The notes below the pieces were generated by a model. That model was not told the origin of the DNA, did not search any database, and was given only the letters and a program-made list of their open reading frames with translations. The position numbers and the translations under genes were made by a program. This document shows positions 1-8,068 of a stretch of 8,068 nt of DNA, piece by piece. The DNA is taken from assembly GCA_014305015.1 (NCBI GenBank), contig JACRUB010000210.1:1-8068 (forward strand), in the 5' to 3' direction. The DNA is from Vulcanimicrobiota bacterium. Its GTDB lineage: Bacteria; Vulcanimicrobiota; Vulcanimicrobiia; Vulcanimicrobiales; Vulcanimicrobiaceae. Every line of letters begins with the position of its first letter. Position 1 is the stretch's first letter.

Positions 1-809
1 GTGTACATTTGATAGGCGGATGCCGAGGCGGGCATCGGAAATTTCATCGCGCGGGCGGTATCGAGCGCAGCCGCCAGATCCTTTCGTAAAAGATCAAGCG
101 CGAAGCCCCCTTCGAACGTATTAGCGAACCAAGTCTTAGGTAGCCAATTTTCCAGAATATAATTTGAACCCGTCGCCGTTGCGATAACTTTACGAACCGC
201 CTCGAGGTCGGCGCCCGCTTTCTTGGCAAACGTGAACGCCTCGGCGTTGGCAATCACGATATTGGCGATCAGAATCTGATTGACAAGCTTGACGGTTTGT
301 CCCATCCCGACCGGTCCCAAGTGGGTGGGATTGCCCATCGTTTTGAGCAAGGGCTCGACGTGCGAGACATCCTCTGGCAGTCCCCCGACCATGATCGTGA
401 GCGTCCCGTCCTTTGCCCGTGTGGGACCGCCGCTGACCGGCGCATCTACTAAACGATGATGCTTCGCTTGTAAGCGGTTTGCGAACTCGCGCTCGGCAAC
501 TGGGGAGATCGTCGACATATCGATGATGAAAAGCGGAGCCTTCGCTCCCGGGGCAATGCCGTTCCCGCCGAAAATCACTTCTTCGACCTGTGGCGCGTCG
601 GGAACGCAAATTACCACCGCATCAACTGCGGCGGCGACGGCGGCGGGGTTCTGCTGCTCGATCACTCCGCTTTGCGCGAGACGTTCGAGCGGAGCACGAT
701 TGCGATGCGCACAAGCGTGCACGACGTAGCCTGCCGCAGCGATGCGTTGCGCCATGTGTTCGCCCATCATCCCAAGGCCGATAAAACCGATTTTCGATCC
801 AGGTTGCAT
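1..809 (-). CDS. NAD(P)-dependent beta-hydroxyacid dehydrogenase (3-hydroxyisobutyrate dehydrogenase-like), partial
   Basis: Cytosolic oxidoreductase of the 3-hydroxyisobutyrate / tartronate-semialdehyde / 6-phosphogluconate dehydrogenase superfamily, which interconverts a beta-hydroxyacid and its semialdehyde with NAD(P). The reverse strand is open from an ATG at 809 to the window edge (269 codons visible). The family is usually near 290 residues, so only about 20 C-terminal residues are missing. Visible motifs are the Rossmann loop GFIGLGMMG (residues 8-16), the substrate motif DAPVSGG (122-128), GTLTIMVGG (135-143), and GQTVKLVNQ (170-178) with the expected catalytic Lys174 and Asn178. The helical-domain stretch FEGGFALDLLRKDL (232-245) is also typical. 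The start is supported by the family N-terminus, by AAAGG about ten bases upstream, and by an in-frame TAA at 824-822. Arginines just after the second Rossmann strand (CAHRNR) hint weakly at NADPH. The exact substrate cannot be told: this family also includes succinic-semialdehyde and glyoxylate reductases. Confidence 0.93.
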   Translation of the reverse strand, partial: MQPGSKIGFIGLGMMGEHMAQRIAAAGYVVHACAHRNRAPLERLAQSGVIEQQNPAAVAAAVDAVVICVPDAPQVEEVIFGGNGIAPGAKAPLFIIDMSTISPVAEREFANRLQAKHHRLVDAPVSGGPTRAKDGTLTIMVGGLPEDVSHVEPLLKTMGNPTHLGPVGMGQTVKLVNQILIANIVIANAEAFTFAKKAGADLEAVRKVIATATGSNYILENWLPKTWFANTFEGGFALDLLRKDLAAALDTARAMKFPMPASASAYQMY

Positions 810-1141
810 TCCGCCGCACCTTTAAAGACGTAGGATGCCATCCCTGCTGTAAGCGGCGGTGAAGTCGTTCCAGTTGTTGGCGCACAACACCAACCATTAT
901 TTCGATCTCGAAGCCGATGCTTCGTCCGGCTATTGCGGCGGATGGCGAAACGGGCAAGCGCACCTTGCTGATGCGTTCGGACGGCCGACCCCCGTGCTGA
1001 TTGCCTGCTGGGCACGTGGCTGCGCGCAAAGCTCCACTCCCCCGGGCCACCAAGCGATGCATGGAATCCCGCACGGGCGTTGCCGTTTTCGTCGTAACCT
1101 TGGCCGCAGGCGTGGCGCCCTACCTCGTCTAAGGCCAATGA
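810..1141. other. Intergenic region between divergent genes; no recognised gene
   Basis: These 332 bases separate the divergent starts of the dehydrogenase and the aldolase, so both promoters should lie here. I see no pair of hexamers with good spacing. The best is TTGTTG near 875 with CATTAT near 894, whose 15-base spacer and poor -10 make it unconvincing. A short inverted repeat GTTGT/ACAAC (873-877 and 884-888) lies in the same place. The right half is very GC-rich. All longer open frames here are rich in Arg, Pro, Cys and Trp and look like frame shadows. One short forward frame, ATG at 1061 to TAA at 1130-1132, encodes a hydrophobic stretch (TGVAVFVVTLAAGVAPYLV). It may be a gene remnant, a small membrane peptide, or chance. 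Confidence 0.6.
1131..1134 (+). promoter_or_regulatory. Ribosome binding site deciding the aldolase start
   Basis: AAGG lies seven bases before the ATG at 1142. The next in-frame ATG, at 1178, has no purine-rich sequence in front of it, so the longer N-terminus is preferred even though the conserved domain begins after it. Confidence 0.55.
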
Positions 1142-2050
1142 ATGATTACATCTTTGCGCCGTCCCACGTTCGATGATATGAATCTTTCCAACGGTAAACG
1201 TGCGCGTTTATACCGGATGATGTACGAACACGGCCCCGGCAACGGCACGCTGATGATGCTGCCGTGCGATCAGGGGCTCGAACACGGGCCGATCGATTTC
1301 TTGAGCAATCCGGACGCGCTGGATACCGATTACATTTTCCGGCTTGCCGTCGAAGGCAGCTTTTCGGGCGTCGCCGTCCACATCGGCCTTGCTGAGAAAT
1401 ATGCCAAGAACTATGCAGGCAAAGTTCCGCTCGTTCTCAAGGTCAACGGCAAGACCAACGTTCCGAGCGACGACGAATCGTTTAGCTCCATGACTTCTTC
1501 AGTTGAAGATGCCGTCCGGCTCGGTGCGGACGCCGTCGGCTACACGCTCTACGTCGGTAGCCCGTCGCAAGATGTCGACATCGCGCAGTGCAACGACGTG
1601 CGCCGCGAGTGCGAACGCTACGGCATGCCGCTCATTATTTGGGCATACCCACGCGGATCGGCAGTAAAGGCAAAGGGTGGAATCGATTCACTTTACGCCA
1701 TCGACTACGCGGCGCGCGTTGCATGTGAAATGGGCGCCGACATCATCAAGCTCAATGTACCCGAGTGGAATGCCGCGACCGCCGATAAGATGCCCAAACC
1801 GTACAACACCCTCGAGCTCTCCGAAGAAAAAGGCCTCGAGAAAGTCGTCAAGTCCGCCGGACGCTCGCTCGTGCTTGTTTCGGGCGGAAGCAAGATGGGC
1901 GACGAAGACACGATTCACAAGGCGCAAACTGCAATGGAAGCCGGCTGCGTCGGCCTTATCTTCGGACGCAATATGTGGCAACGTAAGTGGGATGATGGTC
2001 TTTCAATGGCCGGCCGGATGCACGACTTGATGAAACGTTACGGCCAGTGA
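1142..2050 (+). CDS. fbaB: Class I fructose-bisphosphate aldolase, DhnA/FbaB type
   Basis: A 302-residue cytosolic aldolase of the DeoC/LacD-like family, which reversibly cleaves fructose 1,6-bisphosphate to dihydroxyacetone phosphate and glyceraldehyde 3-phosphate through a Schiff base, without a metal. The resemblance to E. coli FbaB is strong: LPCDQGLEHGP (40-50), a YIFRLAVEG-type helix, AVRLGADAVGYTLYVGS (124-140), WAYPRG (167-172) and GADIIKLNVPEWN (198-210). Lys203 is the expected Schiff-base lysine, and Tyr169 probably matches the general-acid tyrosine of archaeal enzymes. SGGSK (247-251) and FGRNMWQR (274-281) form the phosphate-binding end of the barrel. The length lies between the archaeal enzymes (about 260) and E. 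coli FbaB (350). The last four bases (GTGA) also hold the start codon of the next gene, so translation is probably coupled. Related bacterial proteins such as LsrF use other substrates, but the FbaB-like DQGxEHGP motif favours FBP. Confidence 0.9.
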   Translation: MITSLRRPTFDDMNLSNGKRARLYRMMYEHGPGNGTLMMLPCDQGLEHGPIDFLSNPDALDTDYIFRLAVEGSFSGVAVHIGLAEKYAKNYAGKVPLVLKVNGKTNVPSDDESFSSMTSSVEDAVRLGADAVGYTLYVGSPSQDVDIAQCNDVRRECERYGMPLIIWAYPRGSAVKAKGGIDSLYAIDYAARVACEMGADIIKLNVPEWNAATADKMPKPYNTLELSEEKGLEKVVKSAGRSLVLVSGGSKMGDEDTIHKAQTAMEAGCVGLIFGRNMWQRKWDDGLSMAGRMHDLMKRYGQ

Positions 2051-3042
2051 GCGCAGCACGCGCTCTCTCGTTCATCGCTCTCTTACTTTCAACGCCGCTC
2101 CTTTTGGGGGCGGCGTCTTCTTCGGTGAACGGCGATCCCAATGCGGTGGTGATTTCGACTTCCGACATCAACCTATTCTGGCAAGTTGTGGATCAAGCTC
2201 ATGGAAATCCGGGCGCCGATGATTTCAAAGTCTATTTCGAGAAAGGCTCGCTCGGGGTACAGGGATTCACGAAAGATCGTCTTGTCAATCCAGCGCATCT
2301 TGCCAAAGTGTTCGCGCGCAACAAATCGTACTATTTTAAAACCCGCCCAAATATGGAGCTTGTCCCAACGCAGGTAGGCCGCCTGCGGGACGACTTGAGA
2401 CGCTTCAAAGAGTTTTTTCCGCAAGCGTTCTTTCCTAACCTGTACTTCGTCATTGGGGCGCTAAATAGCGCAGGCACATCCGTTGATGGAGTCGGCGCCA
2501 TCATGGGAACGGAAATGTTTTCGAAAGGACCGAACATCGTTCAATCAGATGCGCCAGACGACGACATTAAAGTGCTTCAAAGCATCGACGTACTCGCCCC
2601 AACAGCGGCGCACGAACTAACGCATTATAACCAGAACGATACGGATACGCGCGACCTTCTGGGCTCCGCCATTCACGAAGGCTCGGCGGACTTCATCTCC
2701 CAGCTCGCAGATGGTAACAACGTGAATCCCGCGGAATGGAGCTTCGGCTGCGCCCACGAGGCGGCGCTCTGGCGGGAGTTTCAAAAACAGATGTACAGCG
2801 GAAACGGGGCGACAATCGGCAATTGGCTCTTCAGTTACCGCGCCGGACCATTAGGTGCTCCGCCTTTTATCGGTTACTGGCTCGGGTTGCGCATCGTACA
2901 ATCTTACTATGACCGCCGTTCGAACAAGCAGGCAACCATCTCGGCCATTATGCACGTTAGAGACTATGGCGCCTTTTTGAGGGACAGCGCATATCCGGCA
3001 AAGCGGCCGGCGTGCCGCCCGGAACCGCGTTGGAAAAGTTAA
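2047..3042 (+). CDS. Secreted DUF2268-like zinc metalloprotease
   Basis: A 331-residue exported protein that looks like a gluzincin-type peptidase. The GTG start overlaps the aldolase stop by four bases, and no other start sits ahead of the signal peptide. Residues 1-23 are a signal peptide: Arg5, a hydrophobic core SFIALLLSTPLLL, then a small-residue cleavage region GAA/SSS. There is no lipobox cysteine. The zinc site is HELTH (189-193, with Glu190 catalytic), followed by SAIHEGSADFISQL (207-220), where Glu211 is the likely third zinc ligand. The C-terminal part, with IGYWLGLRIVQSYYDR (275-290) and a short-helix ending FLRDSAY, agrees with DUF2268 (YjaZ-type predicted proteases). The natural substrate is unknown. 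The last 15 residues (PAKRPACRPEPRWKS) look out of frame, and a one-base shift near 2992-2996 would give a more natural tail. Placement behind a glycolytic aldolase gives no functional clue. Confidence 0.82.
   Translation: MSAARALSFIALLLSTPLLLGAASSSVNGDPNAVVISTSDINLFWQVVDQAHGNPGADDFKVYFEKGSLGVQGFTKDRLVNPAHLAKVFARNKSYYFKTRPNMELVPTQVGRLRDDLRRFKEFFPQAFFPNLYFVIGALNSAGTSVDGVGAIMGTEMFSKGPNIVQSDAPDDDIKVLQSIDVLAPTAAHELTHYNQNDTDTRDLLGSAIHEGSADFISQLADGNNVNPAEWSFGCAHEAALWREFQKQMYSGNGATIGNWLFSYRAGPLGAPPFIGYWLGLRIVQSYYDRRSNKQATISAIMHVRDYGAFLRDSAYPAKRPACRPEPRWKS
2092..2116 (+). other. Strong hairpin inside the signal-peptide codons
   Basis: ACGCCGCTCC (2092-2101) pairs with GGGGCGGCGT (2107-2116) around a five-base loop TTTTG: ten pairs, one of them a T-G wobble. 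It begins 42 bases after the aldolase stop and lies wholly within the protease signal-peptide codons. No clear T-run follows, only CTTCTTC, so it is not a textbook terminator. It could stabilise the aldolase mRNA 3' end or attenuate protease expression, or it may be a by-product of Ala/Leu/Gly codons. Confidence 0.4.
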
Positions 3043-3045
3043 CTT

Positions 3046-3050
3046 AGGAG
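3046..3050 (+). promoter_or_regulatory. Ribosome binding site of the NifU-like gene
   Basis: AGGAG sits three bases before the ATG at 3054 and four bases after the protease stop. The spacing is short, but the match is good and the position fits an internal operon start. Confidence 0.6.
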
Positions 3051-3053
3051 ATC

Positions 3054-3287
3054 ATGGAAACGCAAAGCATCGAAGAGCGCGTCAACGCCGCCCTTGATAA
3101 GATCCGTCCTGCCATCCAAATGGACGGCGGCGAGGTCTGGCTTATCAGGGTCGAGGGCGATACCGCGTTCGTTCAAATGCTCGGCGCGTGCGGTGGATGC
3201 GCGATGGCCAACACCACACTCAAAATGGGCATCGAACAAGTCGTTACCCTTGAGTGTCCGGAGATCACAACGGTTTTGGCCGTTTAA
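3054..3287 (+). CDS. NifU C-terminal-domain Fe-S cluster scaffold/carrier protein
   Basis: A 77-residue cytosolic protein consisting only of the NifU C-terminal (Nfu-type) domain, which binds a [4Fe-4S] cluster, usually bridging a dimer, and delivers it to apoproteins. The sequence follows the family from end to end: ALDKIRPAIQMDGGEVWLIRV (13-33), a central strand, GACGGCAMANTTLKMGIEQ (43-61) with the cluster-ligating Cys45 and Cys48 in a CxxC, and a PEI near the C-terminus. The length is normal for stand-alone Nfu proteins. It begins 12 bases after the protease stop and so is probably the last gene of the aldolase-protease transcript. It is most likely a housekeeping Fe-S maturation factor with no special link to its neighbours. 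Its stop shares the TTAA at 3284-3287 with the stop of the convergent small gene. Confidence 0.93.
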   Translation: METQSIEERVNAALDKIRPAIQMDGGEVWLIRVEGDTAFVQMLGACGGCAMANTTLKMGIEQVVTLECPEITTVLAV

Positions 3288-3511
3288 GCCGCGTGCCGGT
3301 GGCAATACCAGAGAACTGAACCTTCGCGCACGACCGGGACCATGTGATCGCGTTTGTCGCGGTGCCCACACTGGTTGCAAGCAAAGGTTTGGCCGAACGG
3401 GACCACATGCCGGTGCAGATGGCCTCGCGTCGTGAAATAGACGACCGCGACGATCAACAAAAAGCCGATCCACGGGGCATAAGCGAAGAATTGATTGAGC
3501 AGCTCATCCAT
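3284..3511 (-). CDS. Small single-pass membrane protein with C-terminal Cys/His cluster
   Basis: I do not recognise this 75-residue protein. A short N-terminal segment is followed by one hydrophobic helix (about residues 12-27, PWIGFLLIVAVVYFTT) and then a basic, histidine-rich stretch (RGHLHRH). A compact motif CNQCGH (45-50) and WYCHRH (69-74) could bind zinc through Cys45, Cys48, Cys70 and His73, like a zinc ribbon. The topology is probably N-terminus out with the ribbon in the cytoplasm, because positive charges follow the helix. Codon choice has the same GC-biased third positions as its neighbours, and the organised composition supports a real gene. The stop codon shares TTAA with the convergent NifU-like gene. 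The ATG is only 23 bases from the divergent methyltransferase start, so its promoter must lie inside that gene. The Shine-Dalgarno is weak. Confidence 0.68.
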   Translation of the reverse strand: MDELLNQFFAYAPWIGFLLIVAVVYFTTRGHLHRHVVPFGQTFACNQCGHRDKRDHMVPVVREGSVLWYCHRHAA

Positions 3512-3534
3512 GGCCTGGAGCTTCTACCCCCACC

Positions 3535-4623
3535 GTGCCTAACGCCTTCGAGCTGCGCCAGCAGCTAGCCGACAAACTCAAACGCGACGGCGCGCTGCGC
3601 GACGCAGCCGTTGAACGCGCCGTGCGCGCGGTTCCCCGGCATTTGTTCTCGCCGGATACGCCGCTCGAAAGCGCTTATGAAGACCGAGTGCTCCGCCTCA
3701 AAGATGAGGGCGGCGTGGTCTTGAGCACGATTTCGCAACCGGCGATGATCGTCGAGATGTTACAGCAACTTCGTATCGCACCAGGCCACCGCGTTCTGGA
3801 AATCGGCACGGGAAGCGGCTACACGACCGCATTGCTCGCGACCCTCACCGGCCCCACGGGCTGCGTTGTCTCCATCGATTTAGAATCGGATCTTGTAGAA
3901 GCCGCTCAGCAACGCTTTGAAGAGTTCGGGCTACTGCACGTGCATGCCAGCGCAGCGGACGGCGCGCTCGGCGAGGCAGCGTACGCGCCCTACGATCGTG
4001 TTCTGCTCACGGTCTGCGCAGCCGACATTGTGGCCGCGTGGTGGGAACAACTCGCGCGCGGCGGCCGCATTGTCTTACCGCTCTCCCTCCGCGGCGTACA
4101 AAAAAGCATCGCCTTTGCCGAATTGCACGGTGTGTTGGAGAGTGAGAGTATCGTCGATTGCGGGTTCTTGATGTTGCGCGGACCGTCGCTTCCGGACGAG
4201 CGCGTGGAGCGCGATCGCATCCGGGCAATCGCGCGGGCCGAAGTGCCGGTGCGCAGACTTGCTGCCGAAATTTCGGAACGCGACCTCTACGCGGGTTTGA
4301 TGCTGTGGATCGCGCTGCAGGACGACCACTTCTGCCGCATCGACAAATCGGAAGAGCAATATCCGGCCGTCGGGCTCTGCATAGGCGACTCCCTGGCGCT
4401 CTTGGTCCTGCATCCGGTGCGCGGAATCGCTTCGTTCGGTTCTGAGCTGGGACTCGGCCGACGGCTTTCCGATTTAGTCGCGGCGTGGGATGCCGCCGGG
4501 CGTCCCGGAAAGCGCGGCATGCACGTTACCGCGGTGCGCTCTCGTGCAGAAACGAAGGTTCCGGAGGGTGCAAGCTTTGCCGTACGGCGTCCCGAGACAA
4601 CGTTCTACGTGAGTTTGCGCTAG
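3535..4623 (+). CDS. PCMT-family (protein-L-isoaspartate O-methyltransferase-like) methyltransferase with C-terminal extension
   Basis: A 362-residue cytosolic SAM-dependent methyltransferase. The first 210 or so residues match protein-L-isoaspartate methyltransferase, which methylates isoaspartyl residues to start repair of aged proteins. They include a VPRHLFSP motif (34-41), STISQPAMIVEML (64-76), the SAM loop VLEIGTGSGYTTALLATL (87-104) and the acidic SAM-ribose position SIDLE (113-117). A YDRVLLTVCA strand (153-162) and RGGRIVLPL (175-183) follow. PCMT is usually about 210 residues, so about 150 residues at the C-terminus are extra. I do not recognise them. They contain DLYAGLMLWIALQD (about 250-263) and VTAVR near the end. 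The GTG at 3535 is the first possible start after an in-frame TGA at 3496-3498, and it matches the family N-terminus. No Shine-Dalgarno is at normal spacing. It could be a repair enzyme or a specialised PCMT relative with another protein or peptide substrate. Confidence 0.85.
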   Translation: MPNAFELRQQLADKLKRDGALRDAAVERAVRAVPRHLFSPDTPLESAYEDRVLRLKDEGGVVLSTISQPAMIVEMLQQLRIAPGHRVLEIGTGSGYTTALLATLTGPTGCVVSIDLESDLVEAAQQRFEEFGLLHVHASAADGALGEAAYAPYDRVLLTVCAADIVAAWWEQLARGGRIVLPLSLRGVQKSIAFAELHGVLESESIVDCGFLMLRGPSLPDERVERDRIRAIARAEVPVRRLAAEISERDLYAGLMLWIALQDDHFCRIDKSEEQYPAVGLCIGDSLALLVLHPVRGIASFGSELGLGRRLSDLVAAWDAAGRPGKRGMHVTAVRSRAETKVPEGASFAVRRPETTFYVSLR

Positions 4624-4636
4624 CGCTCTAGGTGTC

Positions 4637-5487
4637 TTAGCGCATGCGGCGGTAAATCGGATGTTCGCCGATCTGGCGGAACGCACGCTCGTGCGGCGTC
4701 GTTTTGAGCGATTCGTTCACGCCTAAGCACAAAAAGCCCAGGCGCGCGAGACTCTGTAAGAACAGATTGTGAACGCGGAACTGCAGCGCTTTGTTAAAGA
4801 GCGGCAGCACGCCGCGCGCAAAGATTGCGTGGAATTCATTGATTGAACCATCGTTCGCGAGACTGTGCTGTGCGAAGATGATGTTCTCGGAGAGTTCCGG
4901 CTTAAACGTGACCTGACTCTTACCAACCGTCGCGAATTGCGAAAGCGCTTTGAGCGCGCCGGTAGCCTTGTGCTCGGCCGCAATTTCACTTCCCGAGGAA
5001 ACTTCAAACACGCCGGCCTTGGCCTTTGCAATCGCGGCCTCACTGCTGTCGGTCGCATAGATCATGCAGCGTTCAAGCAGGCCGTGCTCGGCAAGAATGC
5101 TCGCGACCGCATACACATCCTCGCCGGTTGAGCAACCCGGAAACCACAGCCGCACGAACGAGTACGTGCGCAAGAGCGGCACGACTTGTTCGCGGAACTG
5201 ACGGAAATACTCCGGATCGCGAAAGAGCGTCGTTGCATTGGACGACATCGCAAGAATAAACTCTTGCATGGCGGCCTGACTGTGCAAGACGCGCTCTTGC
5301 AGACCGGAGATCGTTGCAACGTCTTCCGCGCGCATGCGCTCTGAGATACGCCGTTTTAGCGTATTTTGCGCATAGTCACGAAAATCGTGTCCGCTGTAGC
5401 GCACGATCGCCTCAAGCAGTAGCTGCAATTCCAAATCGGGGAGGGCGCTCTCGCGCCCACTCGACGGAACAGGTGCGCTGCTCTCGA

Positions 5488-5503
<16 letters not shown>
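4637..5503 (-). CDS. CheR-family protein methyltransferase, divergent
   Basis: A 288-residue cytosolic SAM-dependent methyltransferase of the CheR family, which typically methylates glutamates of chemoreceptors. It has an N-terminal helical CheR domain (LLLEAIVRYSGHDFRDYAQ, 28-46, and RRISERM, 51-57), the active-site region NATTLFRDPEYF (89-100) with the expected arginine, the SAM motif WFPGCSTGEDVYAVAS (120-135) and IYATDSSEAAIAKAKAGVF (148-166) with the ribose-binding acid. The usual CRNVLIYF motif reads ARGVLPLF here (229-236), so the Asn and Tyr are replaced. The ending LARLGFLCLGVNESL is normal. The start overlaps the end of the upstream hybrid kinase by 16 bases, which indicates translational coupling and a shared pathway. 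No CheB, CheW or chemoreceptor is in the window. SAM binding seems kept. Normal methyl transfer is uncertain, so a regulatory or altered-target role is possible. It ends 13 bases from the convergent methyltransferase gene. Confidence 0.88.

Positions 5504-8068
<2,565 letters not shown>

Noticed and set aside
875..899. TTGTTG / CATTAT as a promoter
   Set aside because: The spacer is 15 bases, the -10 lacks the key bases, and it lies about 240 bases from the aldolase start.
822..900. Reverse-strand tail reading NNWNDFTAAYSRDGILRL before a TAA at 824-822
   Set aside because: It looks protein-like but is bounded by another in-frame stop only about 25 codons upstream, and it has no start codon or family match that I recognise.
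767..1138. Reverse-strand open frames through the 810-1141 spacer as genes
   Set aside because: The translations are Arg/Trp/Cys/Gly-rich without motifs, and they overlap the start of the well-supported dehydrogenase in the wrong frame.
859..1176. Forward 105-codon open frame before the aldolase
   Set aside because: It has no ribosome binding site, overlaps the aldolase start in another frame, and its composition is unlike a protein. It is best read as chance in GC-rich DNA.
4617..4643. Inverted repeat GCGCTA ... TAGCGC between the convergent methyltransferase and CheR genes as a bidirectional terminator
   Set aside because: The stem is six pairs with a 15-base loop and no T-run on either strand, which is too weak to call.

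Overview
The window is moderately GC-rich bacterial chromosome with densely packed genes and no RNA gene, CRISPR array, insertion sequence or phage signature that I can see. The gene set is a bacterial FbaB-type class I aldolase, a NifU C-terminal-type Fe-S protein, a PCMT-family methyltransferase, and a GAF/histidine kinase/triple-receiver protein with a CheR. It points to a free-living, environmentally responsive bacterium. The sequence does not fix the phylum. A GC-rich uncultured lineage is plausible, but that is a guess.

Left part (1-2050): the 5' portion of a beta-hydroxyacid dehydrogenase (3-hydroxyisobutyrate dehydrogenase-like) runs leftwards off the window edge. It is divergent from a class I fructose-bisphosphate aldolase, and the two are separated by 332 bases without a recognisable gene (810-1141).

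Middle (2047-4623): the aldolase overlaps a signal-peptide-bearing HELTH zinc metalloprotease-like protein (DUF2268-like) by four bases. A 77-residue NifU-type Fe-S protein with its own Shine-Dalgarno follows closely, so the three probably form one rightward operon. A 75-residue single-pass membrane protein with a C-terminal cysteine/histidine cluster lies on the other strand and shares a TTAA with the NifU stop. It is divergent, by only 23 bases, from a PCMT-like methyltransferase carrying about 150 extra C-terminal residues.

Right part (4637-8068): a leftward signalling pair. A large hybrid histidine kinase (GAF end, long coiled coil, HisKA, HATPase, three receiver domains) enters from beyond the right edge. 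Its 3' end overlaps the start of a CheR-family methyltransferase by 16 bases. The CheR keeps its SAM-binding motifs but has an altered RNVxIYF motif.

Most of the window is ordinary. The points worth a second look are the divergent CheR coupled to a triple-receiver kinase, the long-tailed PCMT protein beside a tiny membrane Cys/His protein, a strong hairpin in the signal-peptide codons of the protease, and a possible frameshift at the protease C-terminus. I see no convincing wholly new system.
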